The position numbers and the translations under genes were made by a program. Of a stretch of 64,000 bases of DNA, positions 9,373 to 18,250 are shown piece after piece. Source of the stretch: Methylophaga thalassica (GTDB taxonomy: Bacteria > Pseudomonadota > Gammaproteobacteria > Nitrosococcales > Methylophagaceae); NCBI RefSeq assembly GCF_030159795.1, contig NZ_BSND01000013.1:372001-436000 (forward strand). Direction: 5' to 3'. The notes under the pieces were generated by a model, which saw nothing but the letters and a program-made list of their open reading frames with translations, was not told the DNA's origin and ran no database searches. Each line of letters begins with the position of its first letter. The stretch's first letter is position 1.

Positions 9373-10400
9373 TTTGTTGTTTTTATTTGTTCAATAACAC
9401 TTTCAACAGAAAGTTGTTTCATACAGTTATGATGCCCCAGAGGGCAGGTGCGTTTAAAGCATGGGCTACAGTCTATATCAATCTGGATGATATTAGCGTT
9501 GTTGGCTAAGGGGGGAGTGAATGCGGGTGATGTTGGACCATAAACTACTACTAATGGCACCTGTAACGCCGCAGCAATATGCATTAAGCCTGAATCATTG
9601 GAAACAACGTAATCTGCAGTGCCTAATAAGTCTATGGCTTCTTCTAACTGTGTCTGACCAGCAAGGCTGATTAAATTATCAGACTTATCCCGACAAAGAC
9701 TGACGATTTCGTCTGCCGTGCTGATATCCGCCTTGGAGCCAAGAATTAATACTTGCCATCCTGACGTAAGAAAAGAGTCTGCTAGCGCTGCATAATGCGA
9801 TGTCGGCCATTGTTTGGCTGGCCCAAATTCTGCACCAGGACAAAGGATAAGTCGTTTTTGCTGAACAGACTGGCGTTTAGGATTAATGACTTCATTTGGG
9901 GGCTCACCAATCATCAACGGTGCTTGATAAGTCGGTTTTATCTGTGACTGTGATGCTGGATGTGCCAAAGCAACAAAGCGCTGAACCATCATCGGTAAAG
10001 CTTTTTTGTCCAGTTTTCGGGCATCATTTAGTAAGCCATAACGATATTCGCCACGCCAACCGGTTCTTACAGGGATTTTGGCAAACCAGGGAATAAGCGC
10101 TGATTTCCATGAGTTGGGTAAAACAATCGCCTGATCGTAATGTTTATCACGCAGCGACAGGCCTAATTCTCCACGCATTTTCCAAGCAAAGATACCATGA
10201 GATATTGGCATACTGATGGCGTTGTTAACTTCAGGCATACGCTGCAACAATGGTCGTGTCCAGTCCATCGCGAGGACATCAATGATAACCGCTGGATCTT
10301 GTTGCTTTAGCGCAATAAAAAGTGACTGTGCCATGACCATGTCACCCACCCAAGATGGACCGACAATTAAGATCTTTTTATTGGGGTTCCTTCCCGCCAT
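9369..10400 (-). CDS. waaF: ADP-heptose:LPS heptosyltransferase II WaaF
   Basis: A 343-residue GT9 enzyme that adds the second L,D-heptose to the LPS inner core. N-terminal ILIVGPSWVGDMVMAQSL is the GT9 acceptor-side loop with the catalytic Asp. LCPGAEFGPAKQWP is the WaaF family signature, and VSNDSGLMHIAAAL binds the ADP-heptose. The C-terminal Cys-rich CSPCFKRTCPLGHHNC is typical of WaaF. It is the first gene of the - strand glycan run after the ZIP gene, overlapping the GT-C gene by 4 bp. It sets the LPS-core identity of the cluster. Confidence 0.93.
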   Translation of the reverse strand: MAGRNPNKKILIVGPSWVGDMVMAQSLFIALKQQDPAVIIDVLAMDWTRPLLQRMPEVNNAISMPISHGIFAWKMRGELGLSLRDKHYDQAIVLPNSWKSALIPWFAKIPVRTGWRGEYRYGLLNDARKLDKKALPMMVQRFVALAHPASQSQIKPTYQAPLMIGEPPNEVINPKRQSVQQKRLILCPGAEFGPAKQWPTSHYAALADSFLTSGWQVLILGSKADISTADEIVSLCRDKSDNLISLAGQTQLEEAIDLLGTADYVVSNDSGLMHIAAALQVPLVVVYGPTSPAFTPPLANNANIIQIDIDCSPCFKRTCPLGHHNCMKQLSVESVIEQIKTTK

Positions 10401-10402
10401 GA

Positions 10403-11215
10403 CTAATGTAATGTGCTATGAGCGATATAAATAAACACGACACCGAGAGCAATCAAACTGATTTGCTGTAAAGATTCAATAGGTTTGACCTTTTCGTGCA
10501 GGCCAGGAATTAAATCGGCAACAGCCACATAAATGAAGCTGGATGCGGCAACCAGCAGAACATAAGGCAGGAAATGCTGCATACCGGATAACGCAAAGTA
10601 ACCAATTAACGCGCCGGCTAATGTGCCTAAACTCGACATGATATTGTAATAGAGGGCTTTTTTTCGGCTAAATCCACTGTGTAATAAAATGACAAAGTCG
10701 CCCAATTCTTGTGGGATTTCATGAGCTGCAATAGCTAAGGCGGTGACCACCCCAAGATGTACGTCAGTCAGAAACGCTGCGGTGATTAAGATACCATCCA
10801 CAAAGTTATGTATCGTATCGCCAATCAGAATTAACGGGCCAGCCGATTTATGCTTGTGATTATGGTGATGACCACCATGATGATCGGGTCTGTCCAGTTC
10901 AGGGATATGTTCATGACCATGATGAGTATGGCAGTGTCGCCATAACACCATTTTCTCTAGTGCAAAAAAACTGAGTAAACCGAGAAGTAATGTTAAACCG
11001 ATAGCATGCGCATCAATGGCATACTCATGCTCAATAGCATGTGGAATTAAACCCAAGAAAGAAGCGCCGAGCATCGCGCCTATCGCAAAACTAACAAGGT
11101 GTGGCACGGCCAGTGTGCGATGTTTTTCAGGCAATAATAAAAACGATGAAGCCACAACAACGCTCAAAAGTCCGCCTACCAGACTAAAAACAATGATCCA
11201 GATGAGTAATTCCAT
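10403..11215 (-). CDS. ZIP-family divalent metal transporter
   Basis: A 270-residue inner-membrane protein with about eight helices. The ZIP signature motifs are clear: HNFVDGIL in helix 4 and AAHEIPQELGDFVIL in helix 5, which form the binuclear metal site. The cytoplasmic loop between helices 3 and 4 is His-rich (HTHHGHEH, then HHGGHHHNHKHK), typical for zinc or iron sensing or binding. It takes up Zn, Fe or Mn by family precedent; the preferred metal cannot be read. It is two bases upstream of waaF, so may be cotranscribed with the LPS operon. Confidence 0.9.
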   Translation of the reverse strand: MELLIWIIVFSLVGGLLSVVVASSFLLLPEKHRTLAVPHLVSFAIGAMLGASFLGLIPHAIEHEYAIDAHAIGLTLLLGLLSFFALEKMVLWRHCHTHHGHEHIPELDRPDHHGGHHHNHKHKSAGPLILIGDTIHNFVDGILITAAFLTDVHLGVVTALAIAAHEIPQELGDFVILLHSGFSRKKALYYNIMSSLGTLAGALIGYFALSGMQHFLPYVLLVAASSFIYVAVADLIPGLHEKVKPIESLQQISLIALGVVFIYIAHSTLH

Positions 11216-11254
11216 AATGATCCAACAAGGCTGAATTAAGCCGCTAATGATACC

Positions 11255-12004
11255 TTATTTATCGCTGATCCAGATAAGCGAAACCATACGACCAGTCTCT
11301 CCATCCCGTCGATAGGAGAAAAAACGGGAAGCGTCAGTCATCGTACAATAATTGCCACCGAATAATTGCGAGACACCATACTGTCTCAATCTCAGGCGGG
11401 CGAGTTGATAGATATCGGCTAAGAAGTGACTGTCATCGATTTGCTGAAAAGCGACTTCAGCCATCGGATCGTGACTGATAAATGCCTCATATACATCTAA
11501 GCCAACTTCGAACTTTTCCGGACCGATGGCTGGCCCCAACCAGGCATAAATATGTTCTGCGGCAGCATCAAATTGCGCTAAGGTTTTTTCAATAATGCCA
11601 TCGGCTAAACCTCGCCAGCCTGCATGTATTGCGGCAATTTCAGTACCAGATACATTACTGAGCAATAGTGGCAGACAGTCAGCGGTCATAATCGCGCAGA
11701 CATGATTGGTTTGATTAGCGTAAATCGCATCCGCTTCGATGCCTTCCTGCCAATCCTGACTATTAATTACCTGAGTGCTGTGTGTTTGTTGCAGCCATAG
11801 CGGGGAGGCTGGCAGTTTTAGGAGAGAGCTAAGTGCCGCGCGGTTTTTTTCCACATTCTCAGGCGTATCGTTGACGTGATTGGCAATATTAAAGCTATCG
11901 TATGGGCTAGGGCTGATACCGCCCTTTCTGGTTGTTGTGTATGCCTGAATATGGTCGGGCATGGTCCAGTCTGGCGTAATAAATTCCAGCGTTTTTCTAA
12001 CCAT
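11255..12004 (-). CDS. pgeF: Purine nucleoside phosphorylase/polyphenol oxidase family PgeF (YfiH)
   Basis: A 249-residue YfiH/DUF152 protein. The metal ligands are visible: QQTHST (His), MTADCLPLL (Cys) and AAIHAGWRGL (His). YTTTRKGGIS lies near the N-terminus and TMTDASRFFSYRRDG at the C-terminus. Family members phosphorolyse adenosine/inosine, and E. coli YfiH (PgeF) also edits peptidoglycan precursors. It overlaps the upstream inositol-phosphatase relative by 8 bp, indicating a two-gene operon. Function is by family only. Confidence 0.9.
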   Translation of the reverse strand: MVRKTLEFITPDWTMPDHIQAYTTTRKGGISPSPYDSFNIANHVNDTPENVEKNRAALSSLLKLPASPLWLQQTHSTQVINSQDWQEGIEADAIYANQTNHVCAIMTADCLPLLLSNVSGTEIAAIHAGWRGLADGIIEKTLAQFDAAAEHIYAWLGPAIGPEKFEVGLDVYEAFISHDPMAEVAFQQIDDSHFLADIYQLARLRLRQYGVSQLFGGNYCTMTDASRFFSYRRDGETGRMVSLIWISDK

Positions 12005-12794
12005 TCACCGCATCCAGTAAGTAGCTTTGCCAAACCTGAAATAAGTGTTCATCAATGGCGGCACATGATGAACGTGGCTGTAAGGTGTAACGAAACGAAG
12101 GATCGCCATACAGAGTGGAAGCAAAACCACCTGCTTCTTCTAAAATTAAGTCGCCGGCCGCATAGTCCCAGATTTGCTGACTACCATGCAGATAAATATG
12201 TCCACGGCCAGCCGCCAACCAGCATAACTCCAACGCGATAGAGCCCAGATTTCGCTGCGAGGCAAAAGGGCGATCTGCCACGATTTTAGAGGCTAAGGCT
12301 GGGGGTAAACGCTTAAAGTCGACAAACGCGATGGTGTTGTCGAGGCTAAGATTAGGTGAGGTCAGACGCAGTGGTTCATCATTCAGCCAAGCGCCCTGAC
12401 CGCGAATAGCGGTGAAACTCTCATTACGAGAGGGATCCAATACCATGGCAAAGGTCACTTCACCGTGTTCAATCAGGGCCAGTGAGATGGAGTAAAACGG
12501 TAAACCTGAAGCAAAGTTGCTGGTACCGTCCACAGGATCAAGACACCAGATTGGTTTGCCGGAATCAAATAGTTGTTGCTGCTGTTCAGTAGACATTTCT
12601 TCGCCGAGCAAAGCGATATCAGGATGCAACTCAGCAAGCTGTTTTGTTAATGAGCTTTGCACCGCACTATCCGCGGCTGTGACGATACTACCGTCCTTTT
12701 TATAGTCACGGCTGACATTATTGGTATAAGGCAAAAGGGTCGTGGAGGCCACGTCCCTGACAAGTTGCTGAATTTGTTGCCGGTCTATATTCAT
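11997..12794 (-). CDS. Inositol-monophosphatase family protein (SuhB/CysQ-like)
   Basis: A 265-residue Mg-dependent sugar phosphatase. The metal-site motifs are LLGEEMS (Glu), WCLDPVDGTSNFASGLPFYS (the DPxDGTxNF signature) and C-terminal IWDYAAGDLILEEAGG. Substrates in this superfamily include inositol-1-phosphate, histidinol phosphate and 3'-phosphoadenosine phosphates; the sequence alone does not choose. It starts the pgeF operon and diverges from rsmE across a 97-bp gap that must hold both promoters. Confidence 0.85.
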   Translation of the reverse strand: MNIDRQQIQQLVRDVASTTLLPYTNNVSRDYKKDGSIVTAADSAVQSSLTKQLAELHPDIALLGEEMSTEQQQQLFDSGKPIWCLDPVDGTSNFASGLPFYSISLALIEHGEVTFAMVLDPSRNESFTAIRGQGAWLNDEPLRLTSPNLSLDNTIAFVDFKRLPPALASKIVADRPFASQRNLGSIALELCWLAAGRGHIYLHGSQQIWDYAAGDLILEEAGGFASTLYGDPSFRYTLQPRSSCAAIDEHLFQVWQSYLLDAVNG

Positions 12795-12891
12795 GTCTTG
12801 AGTATAACAGCGAAAAAAGGAATTTGATTCAATCTATCGATGACAATCTGTAAACTGCTAGTCACTTTAGTAGCTTTTTGACTTCAACACC

Positions 12892-13620
12892 ATGCGAATG
12901 CCCCGATTTTATACTGAAATATTGTCATCTTCTGAATCAGAATTTGTCTTGCCTGATGACGTGCATCGTCATGCTGTTCAGGTACTACGTCTGAAACCTG
13001 GAGCAAATATCCGTTTGTTTAACGGGCAGGGTATGGAGTATGAGGCAGAATTAACTCTTGTTGAAAAACGACAGTCACGCGTTTGTCTTGGTCAGCTTGT
13101 AGAAACGCAGAAAGAATCACCACTAGACATTACCCTGCTACAAGGCATTTCTCGTGGTGAACGCATGGATTTTGCCATTCAGAAAGCGGTGGAACTGGGT
13201 GTGAAAAAGATTGTTCCGGTGATTACCGAACGTTGTAATGTGCAGTTAAGTGGTGATCGTGCTGATAAGCGTTTTAATCACTGGACAGGCGTTATGGTCA
13301 GTGCCTGTGAGCAGTCTGGACGCAGTTTCCTGCCCGAGTTAACGGCCGTTCAAACCTATTCAACAGTGCTTGCTGACTATAAAGATGAGTTGAACTTAGT
13401 GTTGGATCCTTTGGCACACAAAGGATTTTCTGAATTGAGCAAACCGGCGTCCCTGACCATGTTAATTGGGCCAGAGGGTGGTTTGTCAGATACTGAAATT
13501 GAGATGGCAAAAAACGCCGGCTATCAAGCAGTACAGTTTGGTCCTCGTATTCTTCGCACAGAAACAGCTGCGGTGGCAGCTTTAGCTGTTGCACAAACAT
13601 TATGGGGTGATCTGGGATGA
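12892..13620 (+). CDS. rsmE: 16S rRNA m3U1498 methyltransferase RsmE
   Basis: A 242-residue SPOUT-class methyltransferase that methylates N3 of U1498 in 16S rRNA. The N-terminal PUA-like domain (PRFYTE, then HRHAVQVLRLKPG) is followed by the SAM-binding trefoil knot: LLQGISRGERMDFAIQKAVE, then LIGPEGGLSDTEIE and FGPRILRTETAAVAAL. ATG 12892 and ATG 12898 are both possible starts; neither has a strong Shine-Dalgarno. It overlaps the next small gene by ATGA. Confidence 0.95.
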   Translation: MRMPRFYTEILSSSESEFVLPDDVHRHAVQVLRLKPGANIRLFNGQGMEYEAELTLVEKRQSRVCLGQLVETQKESPLDITLLQGISRGERMDFAIQKAVELGVKKIVPVITERCNVQLSGDRADKRFNHWTGVMVSACEQSGRSFLPELTAVQTYSTVLADYKDELNLVLDPLAHKGFSELSKPASLTMLIGPEGGLSDTEIEMAKNAGYQAVQFGPRILRTETAAVAALAVAQTLWGDLG

Positions 13621-13928
13621 ATGATAGTGGTTTACTACTGATTATTCTCGGTAGCCTCGCCTGGTTTTGGTGGGACAGTCGTGGCGTGGCTGAACGCGCC
13701 ACGATAGCCGCAGAATCTTATTGTGCCAATTCCGGCGTCGCCTTCTTAAATGATACAGTGTTCTGGCGTAAAATCCGTTTTAAACGTAACCGTCAAGGAC
13801 GAATACAGTTACAGCGTTATTATTTTTTTGAATTTGCCAGCGATATGCAGCAGCGCTATCGGGGGGAAGTCATTATGATGGGGAAAAAAGTGGAGTCGAT
13901 TAGCATGGATGCGTTTCGGGTCGGTTAA
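13617..13928 (+). CDS. DUF3301 small membrane-anchored protein
   Basis: A 103-residue protein with one N-terminal hydrophobic segment (LLLIILGSLAWFWWDS, about residues 6 to 21) followed by a basic soluble part containing RAtIAAESYCANSGV and a RFKRNRQGRIQLQRYYFFEFA stretch in two pieces. This layout matches DUF3301 proteins, whose function is unknown. It is translationally coupled to rsmE and is followed 18 bp later by the response-regulator gene, so it is an internal member of the rsmE-prmC operon. Confidence 0.82.
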   Translation: MNDSGLLLIILGSLAWFWWDSRGVAERATIAAESYCANSGVAFLNDTVFWRKIRFKRNRQGRIQLQRYYFFEFASDMQQRYRGEVIMMGKKVESISMDAFRVG

Positions 13929-13946
13929 TCACATCAGAGGATAAAC

Positions 13947-14942
13947 ATGTCTAAATTTACGGCATTGGTGGTGGATGATTCTCGCGTTGCCAGAATGACG
14001 TTGAGTAAGTTATTACGTGATCACAGCTTCAACAGTGTTGAACTGGGGAGTGCTGAAGAAGCTATGCACTGGCTGCAAACTACCGATAAACTGCCTGATC
14101 TCATTTTTATGGATGTGATGATGGCAGCAATGGATGGACTCACAGCCACTGCTCAGCTAAAACAGCATTCACAATGGGGACGAATTCCGGTCGTTATTTG
14201 TACCGGTAATGAAACCGAAGCCGATCAGAAAAAGGCCTTTGATGCCGGCGCCTCTGCTGTGTTGAGTAAGCCACCTGAGGCAGATAAGGTGGCCGCCATA
14301 TTGGACGAGATTGAGCTCAGAACAATCGACTTACCGGAGATGAGCCCTTCAGGAGTCGAACCACAACAGCTTGATATTGAGGCCATAGTGACTTCGCTTA
14401 AAGCTGAGTTGATGAACGATCTTGATATGCGTTTGCAACAAATCCAACTGCCGGAAAAGACTACAACGGAATCCCAATTAGGGGCAGCTGAGATTACTCA
14501 GTTGGTGAAAGAGCTGACGCAACAACAGTTTTCTGATCTGAAACAATCACTGTCAGTGCAATTGAATGAGCTGGTTACGATAACGGCTGAACCGGTTTTA
14601 CAACAGGCGCTTAAAGATATGGATTTGAGTTCGAGTATCGATCGGGCTCTGGAGCAGCATGCTGGGAAATGGTTGGATAAACAACAAAATATCGTGCGTG
14701 AGTCGGTGTTAAGGCAGCTTAAGCATGATTTAAATCCATTGGTCGCAAAAAGTCTGGAACGCTTAGTCAATGAAAAAATCCTACCGCTTATCCGCAATCA
14801 AGTGACGGCGATGAAGCAGGAGTTTGATAACAGTCATCAAGAACAATGGGCTCAGCTTCATGCACAACTGACCATGCAGCGTAATATCAGTATCGGAATC
14901 GGCGTTATAGCAATATTAGCGTTGGTGTTTGTGTTTATTTAA
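13947..14942 (+). CDS. Response regulator with long helical linker and C-terminal membrane anchor
   Basis: Residues 1 to about 125 form a CheY-type receiver with D10/D11, phosphoacceptor D56 (FMDVMM), T86 and K108 all in place, so it should be phosphorylated. Residues about 145 to 310 contain no recognised output domain and look like amphipathic helices rich in Gln, Leu and Glu. Residues about 313 to 331 (ISIGIGVIAILALVFVFI) are one hydrophobic helix at the extreme C-terminus. This would tether the receiver to the inner membrane. The gene abuts prmC (TAATG overlap of one base). Partner kinase and output are unknown. Confidence 0.8.
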   Translation: MSKFTALVVDDSRVARMTLSKLLRDHSFNSVELGSAEEAMHWLQTTDKLPDLIFMDVMMAAMDGLTATAQLKQHSQWGRIPVVICTGNETEADQKKAFDAGASAVLSKPPEADKVAAILDEIELRTIDLPEMSPSGVEPQQLDIEAIVTSLKAELMNDLDMRLQQIQLPEKTTTESQLGAAEITQLVKELTQQQFSDLKQSLSVQLNELVTITAEPVLQQALKDMDLSSSIDRALEQHAGKWLDKQQNIVRESVLRQLKHDLNPLVAKSLERLVNEKILPLIRNQVTAMKQEFDNSHQEQWAQLHAQLTMQRNISIGIGVIAILALVFVFI

Positions 14943-15778
14943 TGCTGCCCTCTATACGTGAAGCTCAGGCCTATGGCCGTGCCTGTTTAAGCAGTTCAAT
15001 CAGTCCAGATATCGATATACAGTATCTTCTGTGTCATCTTCTGGACTGTTCTCCAACACGATTATTACTGGATGCCGAAAGCGATCTCACAGAAAGCCAA
15101 TGGCAACAATTTAAACAATTTATTGAACGCCGAAAGAACGGTGAACCGATAGCTCACATCACGGGCTCGCGAGGGTTCTGGTCGTTGGAGCTTGACGTAA
15201 ATGATTCAACACTGATTCCTCGCCCGGATACTGAATTATTAGTCGCACTGGCCTTGGCGAAAGTAGAAGCCGGCATGAAAATTATTGATCTGGGCACGGG
15301 TAGCGGGGCCATTGCTTTATCCATCGCAGATGAGCGGCCGGATATCACCATGTTTGCCACGGACTTTCATCTGCCTGCAGTGCAATTAGCTCAGGCAAAT
15401 GCACGTAAACACAAATTAGATAACGTGCATTTTATGCAGGCTTTCTGGCTGACGGCCTGTCAGCAAAATCAATTTGATATGGTGATATCAAATCCACCCT
15501 ATATCGAAGCGGATGATCCGCATTTGCAGCAAGGTGATGTGCGATTTGAACCTCTTTCTGCGCTCATTTCTGGCCCGGACGGGTTGGACGATATACGGCT
15601 TATTACCCAGCAGGCGGCAAACTGTTTGCGTCCAAATGGCTGGTTGCTGGTGGAACATGGTTATGATCAGTCTGTGGCTGTGCAACAGCTTTTTTCCGCC
15701 GCGGGCTTTTCTCATATTTCAGCACACCAGGATTTTGGCGGAAACGACCGGGCCGTGATGGGCCAACTCACGTTATAA
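14942..15778 (+). CDS. prmC: Release factor glutamine methyltransferase PrmC (HemK)
   Basis: A 278-residue enzyme that N5-methylates the GGQ glutamine of peptide-chain release factors RF1 and RF2. The N-terminal helical substrate domain (residues 1 to about 85) precedes a class I SAM fold with LIPRPDTELLV, IIDLGTGSGAIALSIA and the catalytic NPPY at 184 to 187. HGYDQS and DFGGNDRAVMG close the protein, as is typical. It is read from an ATG sharing one base with the response-regulator stop codon. Confidence 0.95.
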   Translation: MLPSIREAQAYGRACLSSSISPDIDIQYLLCHLLDCSPTRLLLDAESDLTESQWQQFKQFIERRKNGEPIAHITGSRGFWSLELDVNDSTLIPRPDTELLVALALAKVEAGMKIIDLGTGSGAIALSIADERPDITMFATDFHLPAVQLAQANARKHKLDNVHFMQAFWLTACQQNQFDMVISNPPYIEADDPHLQQGDVRFEPLSALISGPDGLDDIRLITQQAANCLRPNGWLLVEHGYDQSVAVQQLFSAAGFSHISAHQDFGGNDRAVMGQLTL

Positions 15779-15809
15779 TGCTGCAATACGCTATTGAGTC
15801 TAATCACTG

Positions 15810-16568
15810 ATGAATGACGAACAATTATTACGCTACAGTCGCCATATTTTATTGTCGCAAATGGATATTGAAGGGCAGCAGCGTCTGCTGGACGGCCATG
15901 TGATGATCATTGGTTTAGGTGGGCTAGGCGCGCCTGTTTCCATGTATTTAGCGGGCTCTGGTGTGGGTCATTTAACCTTAGTTGATGATGATGTGGTGGA
16001 ATTAGCTAATCTGCAAAGACAGATTGTTCACACCCATCAAAACATCGGTCGAAAAAAAGTTGAATCGGCGGCAGAACAATTACATGCCTTAAATCCTGAT
16101 ATCAGGATTGATATGATCGATAAACGTCTGGATAAACCAGCTATGCTGGCGGCATCTAGAGATGTCGATGTGATCGTAGACTGTACCGATAATTTTGAGA
16201 CGCGTTTTTTCTTAAACGAAGTCAGCAGGGAAAATAAGATTCCCCTGGTATCAGGAGCAGCGATTCGTTTTGACGGACAAGTGACAGTCTATGATCCACG
16301 ACAGGCTGATTCACCGTGCTACCGCTGCTTGTATGAAGACAAAGGCGAATTACAGGAAACCTGCTCTGAGAGTGGTGTGTTTGCCCCCATGCTCGCGATG
16401 ATTGGCGGAACGCAGGCCGCGGAAACATTAAAACTGCTGGCAAAAATTGGGACACCTTTAACGGGGCGTTTATTACTGCTGGATGGGCTTTCCATGAGTT
16501 GGCGAGAAATAAAACTCAGGCCAGATCCAAGCTGCCCGGTTTGCTCCGATAGCCACCACAGAATATAA
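15810..16568 (+). CDS. moeB: MoeB/ThiF-family adenylyltransferase
   Basis: A 252-residue E1-like enzyme. It has RYSRHILL at the N-terminus, the nucleotide loop IIGLGGLGAPVSMYLA, the arginine finger in NLQRQIVH, VDCTDNFETRF, and the structural zinc Cys pairs CYRCL and CPVC. It adenylates the C-terminal glycine of MoaD (molybdopterin synthesis) or ThiS. The PCYRCLYED segment favours MoeB, but ThiF cannot be excluded. The gene lies 31 bp after prmC, an arrangement common in gammaproteobacteria. Confidence 0.88.
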   Translation: MNDEQLLRYSRHILLSQMDIEGQQRLLDGHVMIIGLGGLGAPVSMYLAGSGVGHLTLVDDDVVELANLQRQIVHTHQNIGRKKVESAAEQLHALNPDIRIDMIDKRLDKPAMLAASRDVDVIVDCTDNFETRFFLNEVSRENKIPLVSGAAIRFDGQVTVYDPRQADSPCYRCLYEDKGELQETCSESGVFAPMLAMIGGTQAAETLKLLAKIGTPLTGRLLLLDGLSMSWREIKLRPDPSCPVCSDSHHRI

Positions 16569-16626
16569 GCCGATAAGGCATCTCAAACCATTGAGAAAGA
16601 CAAATAAGTCGAGGATTTGAACACAG

Positions 16627-17961
16627 ATGAGTCAAATGACAAACACCGTTGAATTAGAACGTGCCGCTGATATGGCATTAACTGAAGCCAAAAAGCAGGG
16701 GGCCAGTGCTGCTGAAGTGGGCATCAGCCATAGTGAAGGATTATCGGTCACGGTCCGCCAACGTGAAGTCGAAACGCTGGAGCACAATAACGATACCGGT
16801 TTGGGCATCACGGTGTATTTCGGACACAGCAAAGCCTCATCCAGCACATCTGACTTAAGTGAAGCCGCTATTGCTGAAGCAGTCAAAGCGGCTTGTAATA
16901 TTGCTAAACATACTCAGGCAGATGAAGCGGCAGGGCTTGCCGATGCAAATTTAATGGCCACAGCGTTTCCGGAATTATCGCTTTATCACCCCTGGCCAAT
17001 TGACGTGGATAAAGCCATTGATTTAGCGACATTGTGTGAACAGGCCGGTCTTGATCGCGATAGTCGGATTTCAAACTCAGAAGGCGCCACTGTCTCCAGT
17101 CATAGTGGACAACGTGTGTATGCAAACAGTCATGGTTTTATCGGAGCAACACAAAGCAGTCGTCATAGTCTGTCTGCCACACTGATTGCTCAAGATGAGC
17201 GAGGCATGCAGCGTGATTATTGGTATGACATTAAACGCGATGCTAACGATCTGGCTAGTGCCGAGTCGATTGGTTTAAAGGCCGCTGAACGGACGTTATC
17301 AAGATTAGGTGCCGGTGAAGTGAAAACCGGAAGTTATCCGGTGATTTTTACTGCGCAAATGGCCCCTTCTTTATTTGGCCAGTTAATCTCTGCTATCCGT
17401 GGTGGTGCTTTATACCGTAAAGCTTCTTTTTTGCTGGACAAAAAAGGCGAGCAAATTTTTCCTGAATTTATTCATGTGCATGAGCAACCGCATATTCTTA
17501 AAGCATTAGGCAGTGCCAGTTTTGATGGTGAAGGCGTGGCGACACAAAACCGTGACATCATATTGGATGGTGTACTGCAAGGCTATGTGCTCGACAGTTA
17601 TGCTGCCCGACGCTTAGGCATGCAAACAACCGGAAATGCGGGTGGTGTGCATAATTTAACTATTGATAGCAGTACTGACGCTGATTTAGCTGCGCTGATA
17701 AAGCAGATGGATAAGGGCATTATCGTCACGGAAACCATGGGCATGGGCGTTAATATTGTGAATGGTGACTATTCACAAGGCGCAGCGGGGTTTTGGGTTG
17801 AGAACGGTCAAATCCAATATCCGGTTGATGAATTTACCATCGCCAGTAACTTGCAAGACATGTTTATGGGGATTGTGGACGTAGGCAGTGATGTGGATAT
17901 ACGAGGCAATACCCGTTGTGGTTCAGTGTTGCTCGAAAAAATGATGATAGCTGCCTCTTAA
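16627..17961 (+). CDS. pmbA: Metalloprotease subunit PmbA (TldE)
   Basis: A 444-residue TldD/PmbA family protein. With TldD it forms a heterodimeric cytoplasmic protease that trims peptides such as modified leader peptides. PmbA carries no catalytic HExxH, and none is seen here. Recognisable parts are VTVRQREVETLEHNNDTGLG early, GGALYRKASFLLD in the middle and TMGMGVNIVNGDYSQGAAGFWV split near the C-terminus. ATG 16627 and ATG 16636 are possible starts. It follows moeB after a 58-bp gap containing a small TCTCAA/TTGAGA inverted repeat. Confidence 0.92.
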   Translation: MSQMTNTVELERAADMALTEAKKQGASAAEVGISHSEGLSVTVRQREVETLEHNNDTGLGITVYFGHSKASSSTSDLSEAAIAEAVKAACNIAKHTQADEAAGLADANLMATAFPELSLYHPWPIDVDKAIDLATLCEQAGLDRDSRISNSEGATVSSHSGQRVYANSHGFIGATQSSRHSLSATLIAQDERGMQRDYWYDIKRDANDLASAESIGLKAAERTLSRLGAGEVKTGSYPVIFTAQMAPSLFGQLISAIRGGALYRKASFLLDKKGEQIFPEFIHVHEQPHILKALGSASFDGEGVATQNRDIILDGVLQGYVLDSYAARRLGMQTTGNAGGVHNLTIDSSTDADLAALIKQMDKGIIVTETMGMGVNIVNGDYSQGAAGFWVENGQIQYPVDEFTIASNLQDMFMGIVDVGSDVDIRGNTRCGSVLLEKMMIAAS

Positions 17962-17963
17962 AT

Positions 17964-18002
17964 GGAATTGCAAGCTCTCAATAGAGATTGAGGCCCAATT
18001 CC
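17964..18002. repeat. Nested inverted repeat after pmbA
   Basis: Outer arms GGAATTG (17964-17970) and CAATTCC (17996-18002) enclose inner arms CTCAAT (17977-17982) and ATTGAG (17987-17992) with an AGAG loop. The structure begins three bases after the pmbA stop. There is no following T-run, so it is not a classical intrinsic terminator. It could stabilise the 3' end or stop transcription with Rho. Confidence 0.5.
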
Positions 18003-18139
18003 GTATCACTGATAATTTAACGCAGCTAATATGCAGTTCTAATGTTAAACAACGACGGGTGTTTGTCTAGCTTAAAGCTAACTGTTGTCAATAAACATCA
18101 TGTGTAAAAGAGCTGCTGTTATTTGCTAATAACAGGAAA

Positions 18140-18194
18140 AGATTTTAAATCTAATTGAGAATGTGTTGCATTTAGATTTAGTTAAAGGTAAAGT
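18140..18194 (+). promoter_or_regulatory. Control region of the TonB receptor gene: palindrome, weak Fur-like box, candidate promoter
   Basis: The 289-bp gap 17962-18250 holds no gene. A perfect palindrome AGATTTTAAATCT lies at 18140-18152. At 18157-18175 the half sites AATG and CATT are 5 bp apart, as in the Fur box core, but only about 10 of 19 bases match the 19-bp consensus. A weak sigma-70 pair, TTGCAT (18166-18171) and TAAAGT (18189-18194) with 17-bp spacing, overlaps it. Iron control is expected for a siderophore receptor, yet this site is only suggestive. Confidence 0.35.
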
Positions 18195-18250
18195 TTCGTT
18201 CCTTCTGGCGTGACAACGCGTTTGGTTTATCTTTACTAAATACGAGCAAT

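Noticed and set aside
11876-12241. 121-codon + strand frame across pgeF and the inositol-phosphatase relative
   Set aside because: It spans the overlap of two well-supported - strand genes and has no recognisable domain.
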